Shown here: piece after piece, positions 7,481 through 14,418 of the stretch
Numbering within the stretch: position 1 is the stretch's first letter
Layout of the letters: the number at the start of each line of letters is the position of its first letter
Origin: Pirellulales bacterium
Lineage (GTDB): Bacteria > Planctomycetota > Planctomycetia > Pirellulales > JAICIG01
Assembly (NCBI GenBank): GCA_025924495.1
Contig: JAICIG010000185.1
Span: 1 to 14,418, forward strand
Direction: 5' to 3'
DNA length: 14,418 nucleotides
Position numbers and translations under genes: made by a program
The notes under the pieces: model-generated
Databases searched by the model: none
What the model was told of the DNA's origin: nothing
What the model saw: only the letters and a program-made list of their open reading frames with translations

Positions 7481-8524
7481 TCACGCATCCTTCGGTTGCT
7501 TTGACGCGGAGCGCACATGCCAGGCGGCCACGGGCGAGGCAAGATGCCCGGCATCAAGCCGCGGCAACTCGCTGGGCGGCTCGAAATTGAGTGCGTAGTC
7601 CACCAGCCACAACGGCCGGCGTTTGCTTTCCGCGTAGATCTTGGCGATGTACTCGCCTAGCACGCCGATGCCCAAAGACATTACGCCCAGGTTGATCAGA
7701 AGCAGCATCAGTACCGTCGTGACGCCGCGCGGCGGGCTCGTCAGAAAGGACATGACGAGGTACACCATCGCCAGCACAGCGGCAACCGACAGCACGCCCA
7801 CGCCGAGCAAACTGAACATTCGCAATGGCTTAATTGAGAAGCTGAAAATCGCATTGAGCGTGAAGCCAATCAGATAGGCCAGGTTCACCTTGCTGGCGCC
7901 TTTCGCTCGTCCGCAGCGCACATAAGGAATGCCAATCTGGCGATAACCCAGCCAGTGGATCAGTCCTCGAACATATCGATTGGTTTCGCTCAATTGCGCG
8001 AACGCGTCTCGCACGCGCCGGGTGATTAAGCGAAAGTCTCCGCTGTGCGCCGGCAACTTGATGTCGTCGCTCATCCAGGTGATCAGCCGCATCGCCATCA
8101 TCGTAGGAATGATGCGCAACTGACTTTCGCCCGTGCGCTTCTCGCGCACGCCGTAGACGATGTCGTAACCTTCCAGCCAGCGGGCGACGAAGGTCGGAAT
8201 CAGTTCGGGCGGATCTTGCAGGTCGGCGTCGATCACCATGATGGCGTCCCCCTGAGCGGCGAGCATGCCAGCGGTAATCGAGTTCTGATAGCCGAAGTTT
8301 CGGCTCAACCGCAGGAATTTCCAGCGAGCGTCTTGCTGGCAAATCTCCTGCATCATTTCCGGCGTGCGATCGGTGCTGCCGTTGTCGACCACCACCACTT
8401 CGAAAGGCATATTCAGCCCTTCCAGCACGCGATTCAGCGTCGCGTAGGTGTCGGAAAGCACTTCCTGCTCATTGAGCACCGGAACCACCATGCTGAAGAG
8501 GCGATCGGCGTTTGCGTTATTCAT
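7481..8524 (-). CDS. GtrB/DPM1-like family 2 glycosyltransferase, polyprenyl-phosphate sugar synthase
   Basis: Enzymes of this type move a sugar from a nucleotide donor to undecaprenyl phosphate at the cytoplasmic face. The 347-residue protein starts with the GT2 fold (MVVPVLNEQEVL, then VVVVDNGSTDRTPE). It has the metal-binding DAD at 99-101 followed by LQDPPE, a hallmark of the DPM1/GtrB/ArnC group. The GDFRLITRR segment (162-170) and NRYVRG (182-187) are also typical. Two membrane segments follow at about 237-260 and 268-291, then GEYIAKIYAESKRRP, the usual end of bactoprenol glycosyltransferases. The cytoplasmic tail of about 45 residues is longer than usual. AGG lies five bases before the ATG. 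In this operon the donor may be the finished CDP-sugar. UDP-glucose or another donor cannot be excluded. Confidence 0.9.
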   Translation of the reverse strand: MNNANADRLFSMVVPVLNEQEVLSDTYATLNRVLEGLNMPFEVVVVDNGSTDRTPEMMQEICQQDARWKFLRLSRNFGYQNSITAGMLAAQGDAIMVIDADLQDPPELIPTFVARWLEGYDIVYGVREKRTGESQLRIIPTMMAMRLITWMSDDIKLPAHSGDFRLITRRVRDAFAQLSETNRYVRGLIHWLGYRQIGIPYVRCGRAKGASKVNLAYLIGFTLNAIFSFSIKPLRMFSLLGVGVLSVAAVLAMVYLVMSFLTSPPRGVTTVLMLLLINLGVMSLGIGVLGEYIAKIYAESKRRPLWLVDYALNFEPPSELPRLDAGHLASPVAAWHVRSASKQPKDA

Positions 8525-8575
8525 AGTCGCCTGACGTTGATTCGTTGATTTGAATGGTTGGCATGAACGTCTACT

Positions 8576-9523
8576 CTAGGCAGCCCGCGCCCCTGCAAAC
8601 TGGCTGCGCCACTCCCAGGTGCACTCAATTCCGGTACGGAGGTCGTAACGCGGACGCCAGCCGGTCAATTGGCTGGTGCGATCGATGCTGGCGACCCATG
8701 CGCTTGGCTCGTCAGGACGCGCGGGCTCGCGTCCGAATTCCGCTTTAATGCAGCTCCCCGTCGCGAAGGTTTCGACGATGGTTTCCACCATGTCGCGCAC
8801 GCAGTGTTGGCGGCCGCTGCCGGCATGCAGAACCTGCCCGCGGGCAGCCGGCGAATTCGCCGCAAGCTTGAATAACTCCAGGCAATCCTCGACATAGATG
8901 AAATCGCGCGGCTGATTGCCAGAAGTAACTCGCGGCGTTTGGCCGCGCGAGAGACAATCCATCACATAAGGCACAAGACGGCTCGGATCTTCGTAAGGTC
9001 CATAGGCCGAAAAGACTCGCACGGTCGTTACCGGGCGCCCCTGACGTGCTGCCGCCTGGCACAACATCGTCGCGGCAGCCTTCGACACGGCATAATCCGT
9101 GCGAGGTTCGAGACGATCGTCTTCATGCATTGGTCCGGCCTTATGGCCATATTCCGACGAGCTGCCCGCTTGCACCAGCATGCGGTAGTCGTGCTTATCG
9201 AGCGCTTCGAGCAAGTTGCATGTGCCTAGCAAATTGCTGGCAAGAATGGCTGCACGGTCCTGCTGCTGGTACAACGCCCCGTGAGCCGCCAGGTGGTAGA
9301 CGATCTCGGGTCGGCTGGCTTGCACGGCCCGCTGCACCGCTGCCAGATCGCGCAGGTCAGCAAGATACGCGGCGAATCGGCCTTCCAAACCGGCCAATCG
9401 CCAGCGCGGCGATTGGTCGCGAAGGAGCAAATGCACCTCATGCCCTTCGTCAATCAGGTCACGCGCAAGGCAAGCGCCGATAAAGCCGGTCGCTCCGGTG
9501 ATCAAGACTCTCTCGCGATTCAT
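8576..9523 (-). CDS. Extended-SDR NAD(P)-dependent sugar epimerase/reductase
   Basis: This 315-residue protein has the N-terminal Rossmann motif GATGFIG (10-16), the active-site serines in SSSEYG (121-126), and the YxxxK pair Y144/K148 in TDYAVSKAA. R35 directly after the second strand would favour NADPH; that is inference. It follows rfbG in transcription order and precedes the glycosyltransferase. By position it is the candidate for the last step: reduction of a keto group, as done by CDP-abequose or CDP-paratose synthases or by YerF in the yersiniose pathway. The sequence alone does not tell a 4-ketoreductase from an epimerase or from a reductase of a branch carbonyl. AGG lies six bases before the ATG. 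The protein ends GARAA. A 51-base gap separates it from the next gene. Confidence 0.85.
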   Translation of the reverse strand: MNRERVLITGATGFIGACLARDLIDEGHEVHLLLRDQSPRWRLAGLEGRFAAYLADLRDLAAVQRAVQASRPEIVYHLAAHGALYQQQDRAAILASNLLGTCNLLEALDKHDYRMLVQAGSSSEYGHKAGPMHEDDRLEPRTDYAVSKAAATMLCQAAARQGRPVTTVRVFSAYGPYEDPSRLVPYVMDCLSRGQTPRVTSGNQPRDFIYVEDCLELFKLAANSPAARGQVLHAGSGRQHCVRDMVETIVETFATGSCIKAEFGREPARPDEPSAWVASIDRTSQLTGWRPRYDLRTGIECTWEWRSQFAGARAA

Positions 9524-9548
9524 CGCAGGCCTTTTATTCCCGAGAACT

Positions 9549-9569
9549 GCCGCTGAATTCCGAAGCGGC
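9549..9569. other. Small intergenic hairpin between rfbG and the SDR gene
   Basis: GCCGCT (9549-9554) pairs with AGCGGC (9564-9569) around a nine-base loop in the 55-base gap between the two genes. There is no T-run on the operon strand, so it is not an intrinsic terminator for the operon. It may modulate or stabilise the transcript, or have no role. Confidence 0.3.
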
Positions 9570-9578
9570 GTTTGTCGC

Positions 9579-10613
9579 TCAACCCGCCTTGCGCAAAGGA
9601 GCGAGCCGAATGCCGCCCCGAGCTGCGTCGAGCGCGGTCAGATAGCTGCGATACCAGTCAATCGTCTCCACCAGCGCTTCATCGAGCTGGTAGCGAGATT
9701 TCCAGGCCAGCAGCTCGCGTGCTTTGGCGGCCGACAGGTACTGATGCTTGATCTCGTTGGAGGCCTCGCCGCGCACGTCCGGCTCCAGCGACGCGCCCAT
9801 TCGCCGCAGAATTCTTTCGACCAGCTCCAGCACGGTCACTTGAATTTCCGTCGAAAAGTTGAAAGCCTGTCCGACCACCTCCGGGTTCGAGGCCATGCAT
9901 TCCGCCAGGTGCAGATAGGCTGCGGCGCCGTCTTTCACGTAAAAATAGTCGCGAACGTAACTGCCGTCGGAACGGATCACGGGCCGCTGGCCGCGCAACA
10001 CGGAGCGAATCGTGCCCGGCACGATCCGGTTCCAATTCAGGTCTCCTCCGCCATAAAAGTTGCCGCAACGCGTCACACAAACCGGCAAACGATACGTGTG
10101 ATGGTAAGTCAGTGCGAGGATGTCGGTGCAGGACTTGCTGGCGTCGTACGGATGCCGTCCTTCGAGCGGAGCATCTTCGGTGTACGGCAGCGCCGTTTGC
10201 TCGCCGTAAGCCTTGTCGGACGACGCGACGATGACCTGCGGATTCAAACCGCAGCGACGGGCGGCTTCCAGCAGACACCACGTGCCTTTGATGTTGGTCT
10301 CAAATGTCGACAACGGGCTGCGATTGGCCACGCCCACGATTGTCTGAGCGGCCAGGTGAATGACCGTCTGGATCTCGTACTCGGCAAGGGTACGTTCCAA
10401 TTGCGTCTCGTTTTCCACGCAACCGTGAACGATATCGATGCGGCGGTCGAGACCGCCGCGCACCAGTTCGCTGTGCGACACGCGATCGCGAACGAGGCCC
10501 ACGACGTGAGCGCCTCGGTCCAACAGCGCTCGTACTGTCCACGAGCCGACCAACCCGGTGCAGCCCGTGACGAACACGCGACGATCCTGCCAAAACGCAT
10601 TCGCTTCAGTCAT
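9579..10613 (-). CDS. rfbG: CDP-glucose 4,6-dehydratase
   Basis: RfbG converts CDP-glucose to CDP-4-keto-6-deoxyglucose with bound NAD+. The 344-residue protein has GCTGLVG (17-23) for NAD binding, the dehydratase segment SSDKAYG (131-137), and Y156/K160 in [11 protein letters not shown]. This last pair of motifs is characteristic of RfbG rather than of dTDP-glucose dehydratases. [17 protein letters not shown] further down is also a family signature. I chose the ATG at 10613, which has AGGAAA at 10622-10627 eight bases upstream; the TTG at 10634 would add seven residues and has no Shine-Dalgarno. The gene follows rfbF (42 bases from this start) and the two form the entry of the pathway. The protein ends LRKAG, close to the LRKAA end of RfbF. 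Confidence 0.93.
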   Translation of the reverse strand: MTEANAFWQDRRVFVTGCTGLVGSWTVRALLDRGAHVVGLVRDRVSHSELVRGGLDRRIDIVHGCVENETQLERTLAEYEIQTVIHLAAQTIVGVANRSPLSTFETNIKGTWCLLEAARRCGLNPQVIVASSDKAYGEQTALPYTEDAPLEGRHPYDASKSCTDILALTYHHTYRLPVCVTRCGNFYGGGDLNWNRIVPGTIRSVLRGQRPVIRSDGSYVRDYFYVKDGAAAYLHLAECMASNPEVVGQAFNFSTEIQVTVLELVERILRRMGASLEPDVRGEASNEIKHQYLSAAKARELLAWKSRYQLDEALVETIDWYRSYLTALDAARGGIRLAPLRKAG

Positions 10614-10655
10614 CAAGAGGATTTCCTGCTTCAAGCTTTGTCTGTAATGAATGTT

Positions 10656-11459
10656 TCAGGCCGCTTTGCGAAGCCGCGGCTTCTCCCACGTCGCCCAAGG
10701 CGCGCTCGCTTGCGACCATAGAGCGTTGAGATGATGGTGATCGCGGCTGCTGTCCATGGGATGCCAAAAGCCGTCGTGCAAATAAGCCATCAGTTCGCCG
10801 TCGTCAGCCAGCCTGGTCAGCGGTTCGCGTTCGAGAATCAACTGCGGATCATCTTGCAAGCGGCTGAGAAATTCTCGTTGGAAGACAAAGAAACCGCCGC
10901 TGATCCGGCCTCGCGCCGTGAGCGGCTTTTCCATGAACTCCACAACGCGCGGCCCATGGAGTTCGATCTCGCCGAAGCGACTGGGCGGCTGAATTGCCGT
11001 CACAGTGCCAAGCTTGCCGTGGCGGCAATGGAAGTCGAGCAACTGTCGGAGGTCGATGTCGGCCACTCCGTCGCCATACGTCAGCATGAACCGCTCGCCG
11101 GTAACGTACGGCTCGATCCGTTTGACCCGACAGCCAGTCATGGCATCGGCGCCCGTCTCGGCCAGCGTCACGTGCCAATCGGCTTCCGCCACGTCATCGT
11201 GCACCTGCAGCTCGTCGGGGCAACCGAGGCGCAGGCTGAAATCGACCCCGGCCAGGTGATATTCGAGGAAATAACGCTTGATGACCCAACTGCGATAGCC
11301 CAGGCAGAGCACGAAATCGGTGAAGCCGAACTGAGCGTACGACTTCATGATGTGCCACAAGATCGGGCGCCCGCCGATTGGAATCATGGGCTTGGGGATA
11401 TCGTCGGCCACGTCGCGGATGCGGGTTCCCTGTCCGCCGCAAAGAATGACCACCTGCAT
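10656..11459 (-). CDS. rfbF: Glucose-1-phosphate cytidylyltransferase
   Basis: RfbF makes CDP-glucose and pyrophosphate from CTP and alpha-D-glucose 1-phosphate. The 267-residue protein is close to the usual 257. It shows the nucleotide-binding loop GGQGTR (8-13) and KPMIPIGGRPILWHIMKSY, then TYGDGVADIDL with the metal-binding aspartate. PPSRFGEIEL, GGFFVF and DGFWHPMDSSRDHHHLNALW follow the family order; most relatives have PMDTLRD where this one has PMDSSRD. It is the first gene of the nine-gene operon. GGGAG lies ten bases before the ATG, and the divergent region upstream must hold the operon promoter. The product feeds RfbG directly. The protein ends LRKAA. Confidence 0.95.
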   Translation of the reverse strand: MQVVILCGGQGTRIRDVADDIPKPMIPIGGRPILWHIMKSYAQFGFTDFVLCLGYRSWVIKRYFLEYHLAGVDFSLRLGCPDELQVHDDVAEADWHVTLAETGADAMTGCRVKRIEPYVTGERFMLTYGDGVADIDLRQLLDFHCRHGKLGTVTAIQPPSRFGEIELHGPRVVEFMEKPLTARGRISGGFFVFQREFLSRLQDDPQLILEREPLTRLADDGELMAYLHDGFWHPMDSSRDHHHLNALWSQASAPWATWEKPRLRKAA

Positions 11460-11641
11460 CGCGCAGAATCTCCCGTGCCCGAAACCAAAGTTGAGCGGTA
11501 AACCCGCCCGAGAAGTGGAAGCTGAAAGGAGGCGTTGAAATACCTAAAAGCGGACGAATCGAAAAGATCAGTATTTGCGAGAACCGCGACCTGGTCATCT
11601 TGTCGGGCATCTAACTCAACTAATTGCCGTTTAGCGATTTA

Positions 11642-11680
11642 GGGGTGAACCGCAGGCGTTTCGGCCTTGGAGATCACCCC
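11642..11680. repeat. Nested hairpin in the divergent region
   Basis: GGGGTGA (11642-11648) pairs exactly with TCACCCC (11674-11680). Inside, AGGC (11654-11657) pairs with GCCT (11664-11667) around GTTTCG. No T-run follows on either strand, so a simple terminator is unlikely. It may be a degenerate palindromic repeat unit or an operator between the divergent promoters. Confidence 0.4.
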
Positions 11681-11701
11681 GCAGGTGGCCGACCTGATAC
11701 T

Positions 11702-11730
11702 TTGACAATCTTTCCCATCTCTAGCATACT
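11702..11730 (+). promoter_or_regulatory. Sigma-70-like promoter for the transglutaminase-like gene
   Basis: A perfect -35 hexamer TTGACA (11702-11707) is followed after exactly 17 bases by CATACT (11725-11730), which matches four of six positions of TATAAT. Transcription would start near 11737. It is the only well-spaced match I noticed in the region, and it points toward the gene starting at 11902. Confidence 0.5.
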
Positions 11731-11901
11731 GACCATATTGCCATTTCTAGGCGCGATGATTGTGCTTTGCAGACTTGAATCTTGGCGACACTGCCGACGC
11801 CGCGCCCCGCGATGGTTCACGCCCTCGGCGATAGCTTGGGAACGGAGTCCTGAAAGCGCTAAAGAAGGTCGACTCCATTCCTGTCTTGCTTCGAGGACTC
11901 T

Positions 11902-13077
11902 ATGCATCTGCGACACTTCGCCGCCTTGGCCCTATTGGCTCTGATAGCGTCGAGCTATAGCGCGAGTTTCGAGGCGCCCGTCGCTGCCAAAGAGAAGACA
12001 GAGCGGGCAGGTTCCGGCGCGCGGGCTGGCGATGCCGCGGGGATTTCAAGCGCCCCTGACGATTCGCGCGCGGCCAAGCCCGCAGAGGGTTCGAGCGCCA
12101 CGCGAGGGAGCAAACCAGCGGCCAAGACGTTCCGCAAAACGGCGGACAACAATCAGGAATTTGAGAAAGACCCGTTCCTGGAGCTGACGGATCCGCGCAC
12201 TTATCGCTTGAAGGTTCTGGTGCGTATTGACGCCCCAGCCGACAGCGACTGCGAGAATGTGGTAGTCGTGGCGCCCACTCCGATGGATTGGCCCGAGCAG
12301 CAGGCGCGCTTGCTAACCGAGAAATACACCGAAGGGGGCAAGCTCGAGTACACCGTCAAGCCCGGCCAATGCAAGACCTTTAGATTCATCATGCCGACCA
12401 TCGAGGCGGGCAAGTCAGCCTCGGTGGAATTGCTGTATGAAATGACGCGTTGGCGGATGGAGTTTGTCGCTCCGCCCGATGAACTCGGCCTGCCCCACGG
12501 GGCTCCCAGCGAAGTCCGCGATCAGTTCGCCGGCCCGGCGCCGGGCTTGGAAATGAAACATCCGAAGATTGTCAACCTGGCCCGCGATCTTGAGAAGAGC
12601 CATAAAGAAGACGGCGCCTGGGAAACGGTCAAAGGCTTTTGGGATTGGACCCGCGACAATGTCGACTTTCAGAACGGCAATTTCCGCGGCGCGTTGTTCG
12701 CCATCGAACAAGGCTGCGGCGATTGCGAAGAGATGAGCGCGCTGTTCGTCAGCATGTGCCGCCTGTCGAAAGTGGTCGCCCGCAGCGTGTGGGTTGAAGG
12801 ACACAACTATCCGGAGTTCTATCTGGTCGACAAAGAAGGTCGCGGGCACTGGATTCCGGCCCAGGTCGTCGGTCCCGAATGGTTCGGCGAAATGACCGAA
12901 TACCGGCCCATCTTTCAGAAGGGAGATCGCTTCCTCGACCCCTTCCATCGCAAATATGTCCGTTATACGCCGCAGACCGTGAAGGCGGACGGCAAAGTTG
13001 AGCCGAAGCTGACGGTCGAGCACCAGATCATCGCCGACTCCGACATCAATGGACCTTCGTATAAGAATCCTAAGTAG
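11902..13077 (+). CDS. Secreted transglutaminase-like protein
   Basis: The 391-residue protein begins with a signal peptide (MHLRHFAALALLALIASSYS). A low-complexity Ala/Lys/Ser linker runs to about residue 75. A beta-rich domain follows (about 80-185), then the transglutaminase-like core. The core has CGDCEEMSALFVSMCR with the likely catalytic cysteine C275, and the histidine H301 in EGHNYPEFYL. The third catalytic residue, normally Asp in a W-x-P-x-D context, appears as Q321 in HWIPAQ. Members of this fold act as cross-linking enzymes, proteases or non-catalytic modules; substrate and activity are unknown here. GAGG lies just before the ATG, and a sigma-70-like promoter is seen upstream. The DUF1549 gene follows after 81 bases on the same strand, so the two are probably co-transcribed. 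Confidence 0.85.
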   Translation: MHLRHFAALALLALIASSYSASFEAPVAAKEKTERAGSGARAGDAAGISSAPDDSRAAKPAEGSSATRGSKPAAKTFRKTADNNQEFEKDPFLELTDPRTYRLKVLVRIDAPADSDCENVVVVAPTPMDWPEQQARLLTEKYTEGGKLEYTVKPGQCKTFRFIMPTIEAGKSASVELLYEMTRWRMEFVAPPDELGLPHGAPSEVRDQFAGPAPGLEMKHPKIVNLARDLEKSHKEDGAWETVKGFWDWTRDNVDFQNGNFRGALFAIEQGCGDCEEMSALFVSMCRLSKVVARSVWVEGHNYPEFYLVDKEGRGHWIPAQVVGPEWFGEMTEYRPIFQKGDRFLDPFHRKYVRYTPQTVKADGKVEPKLTVEHQIIADSDINGPSYKNPK

Positions 13078-13158
13078 CCCGAGTCGCTCATCCGCTCAAG
13101 TTCGCGCGTCAAACCGGTTGCAGCATTTAGAGGACACGTGGCGCGGTTCGGCCGTCAA

Positions 13159-14418
13159 ATGATTACTGATTCCGTTCGCCAAAAACTGCGTTTCACCGCG
13201 GGGCTGTTGGCGGCTCTGTCGATCCTATCTCTCGCGGACGCTCGCACGGTACGCGCGGGCGACAGCGCCGGCAAGGCTCCCCAAAAAAGCTCCGACGCGG
13301 AACAATCGCTGATCGACCGCCGGACGCAACGTCTCAAACAACTGCCGGCGCCGCCAGCGCCGCCCAAAGTCGAACTGCCGACGAACAACGCCATCGATCA
13401 GTTCATCGTTGCTTCCTGGCAGAAGGCGGATCTACCGACCGCGAAAGAGCCGCCTGAACTGTGCGATGACGCTGCATTTGCGCGACGAGTGTATCTCGAC
13501 GTGATCGGCGTAATCCCGCCCGTCGTGGAGATGAATCGATTCCAGGCCGATCGCTCGCCGCAGAAAAGGTCGAAGCTCATCGATCAGTTATTAGGCCGGC
13601 GCGCCGAGTATGCGGCGAACTGGACGCCGTTCTGGGAAGACGCCTTGGCCAGCCAACCCGTGCTGGGCCAGGGCGGCATTCCGACCCGCGGGAATTATCG
13701 CGACTGGTTGCTCGACAGCTTCGAGCAAAATCGCCCCTACGACGTAATGGTGGCCGAGCTGATCGACCCGGCCATGCCAGGTCGGCATCGCGAGACGAGC
13801 GAAGACTTGCTCGGCACGAAATACTTGATCGGCTACGTGCGGAATGAAGACCATCAGGTCACGCTGCAGACGGCGGCCAACGTCGGCCAGGTGTTTCTGG
13901 GCACAAGCATGAAGTGCGCCAGTTGCCATGATCACTTCGAAAACGCCGAATGGCCGCAGGACCGGTTTCTGGCGTTCGCCGGGCTGTTTGCGCCGCAGGA
14001 TCTGGAACACATCCGTTGCGATGCGAAAACCGGCAAATTCGTGCCGGCTAAGTTTCCCTTCGATTTGCCCGGCGCCCCCCAGGAAGCGCCCAGCGTGCTA
14101 GGCGGACGCTTGCATCTCGCGGCCCAGCAGCTCACTGATCCGGCGAATCCGCGATTTGCCAAGACGATCGTCAATCGGCTCTGGAAGCGCTACTTGGGCC
14201 TCGGGCTCTTCGAGCCGGCCGATGACTTCCGCGAGGACGTGGCAGCCAGCCAGCCCGACTTGCTCGCGTGGCTGGCACATGACTTTCTCGAACATGGCTG
14301 CGATCTGCAGCACACGATCCGGCTGATTCTAAACAGCCGCACCTATCAGCAGCGTTACGATGCCGAACTGGCCGATTCATTTGAGTTGGGCCAGCCCGCC
14401 GCTGAACGTTTTTACCGC
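13159..14418 (+). CDS. Secreted DUF1549/DUF1553 protein with CxxCH haem motif (3' end outside window)
   Basis: The frame is open from the ATG at 13159 to the window edge, giving 420 residues without a stop. It begins with a basic and hydrophobic signal-peptide-like segment (about 9-27). A proline-rich linker follows, then DUF1549 from about residue 76 (NNAIDQFIVASW, then FARRVYLDVIGVIPP). The haem-binding type motif CASCH is at 253-257. DUF1553 begins near residue 335 (KTIVNRLWKRYLGLGLFEPADDFRED). Proteins of this class are abundant and exported in Planctomycetes; their biochemical function is not established. This one is compact: there is no N-terminal cytochrome-like domain before DUF1549 and little sequence between the two domains. 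Its neighbour is the transglutaminase-like gene, whereas many relatives are paired with DUF1501 genes. What lies downstream cannot be seen. Confidence 0.88.
   Translation, partial: MITDSVRQKLRFTAGLLAALSILSLADARTVRAGDSAGKAPQKSSDAEQSLIDRRTQRLKQLPAPPAPPKVELPTNNAIDQFIVASWQKADLPTAKEPPELCDDAAFARRVYLDVIGVIPPVVEMNRFQADRSPQKRSKLIDQLLGRRAEYAANWTPFWEDALASQPVLGQGGIPTRGNYRDWLLDSFEQNRPYDVMVAELIDPAMPGRHRETSEDLLGTKYLIGYVRNEDHQVTLQTAANVGQVFLGTSMKCASCHDHFENAEWPQDRFLAFAGLFAPQDLEHIRCDAKTGKFVPAKFPFDLPGAPQEAPSVLGGRLHLAAQQLTDPANPRFAKTIVNRLWKRYLGLGLFEPADDFREDVAASQPDLLAWLAHDFLEHGCDLQHTIRLILNSRTYQQRYDAELADSFELGQPAAERFYR

Larger units (their letters stand above)
11460..11901. promoter_or_regulatory. Divergent intergenic region between the sugar operon and the secreted-protein pair
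   Basis: No gene is supported in these 442 bases. The region must drive rfbF to the left and the transglutaminase-like gene to the right. It contains a hairpin at 11642-11680 and a sigma-70-like promoter at 11702-11730, listed separately. I could not find a convincing -35/-10 pair for the leftward operon. The rightward 5' leader would be about 165 bases if the listed promoter is used. Confidence 0.5.

Noticed and set aside
10614..10634. TTG start for rfbG adding seven residues
   Set aside because: There is no Shine-Dalgarno before the TTG, while the ATG at 10613 has AGGAAA at a good distance.
9498..10721. A 407-codon plus-strand open frame
   Set aside because: It is antisense to rfbG and the ends of its neighbours, all of which have catalytic motifs. 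The frame has no domain of its own.
10731..11501. A 256-codon plus-strand open frame
   Set aside because: It is antisense to rfbF, a firmly identified gene, and shows no protein family features.
1..14418. CRISPR array, tRNA or rRNA gene, or complete insertion sequence
   Set aside because: I read both strands for regularly spaced repeats, tRNA-like T-arm sequences and transposase motifs and found none. The only repeats are short palindromic units.

Overview
The window looks like a chromosomal segment of a planctomycete, probably of the Pirellula type. The clues are a secreted DUF1549/DUF1553 protein with a CxxCH haem motif (a family concentrated in Planctomycetes), GC-rich codon use, and palindromic repeat units of a kind I associate with these genomes. 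The species assignment is inference.

Layout. Positions 3-152 (+) hold the 3' end of an unrecognised gene. Positions 433-11459 carry nine closely spaced genes, all on the minus strand, read from right to left. In transcription order they are: glucose-1-phosphate cytidylyltransferase (rfbF), CDP-glucose 4,6-dehydratase (rfbG), an extended-SDR sugar reductase/epimerase, a GtrB/DPM1-like glycosyltransferase, a polytopic membrane protein, the N- and C-terminal halves of a transketolase-like enzyme, the iron-sulfur 3-dehydrase rfbH, and a second polytopic membrane protein. A 442-base divergent intergenic region (11460-11901) separates this operon from a plus-strand pair: a secreted transglutaminase-like protein and a DUF1549/DUF1553 protein that runs off the window end.

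How the genes work together. RfbF, RfbG and RfbH are the known route from glucose-1-phosphate to CDP-4-keto-3,6-dideoxyglucose. In characterised pathways this intermediate is either reduced to a dideoxyhexose, or, for yersiniose, given a two-carbon branch at C4 by a thiamine-diphosphate (TPP) enzyme. Here a split transketolase-like TPP enzyme sits directly before rfbH in the operon. I infer that the operon makes a C4-branched deoxysugar by ketol transfer and finishes it with the SDR reductase. The GtrB-like enzyme could load the sugar onto a polyprenyl phosphate, and the two GT-C-like membrane proteins could pass it to an acceptor outside the cytoplasmic membrane. The reductase partner that RfbH normally needs (RfbI/AscD type) is not in the window.

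Three further signals stand out. All six soluble pathway enzymes end in a short basic-plus-alanine tail. A palindromic repeat lies in frame inside one membrane-protein gene. A related repeat abuts the stop codon of the last gene of the operon.
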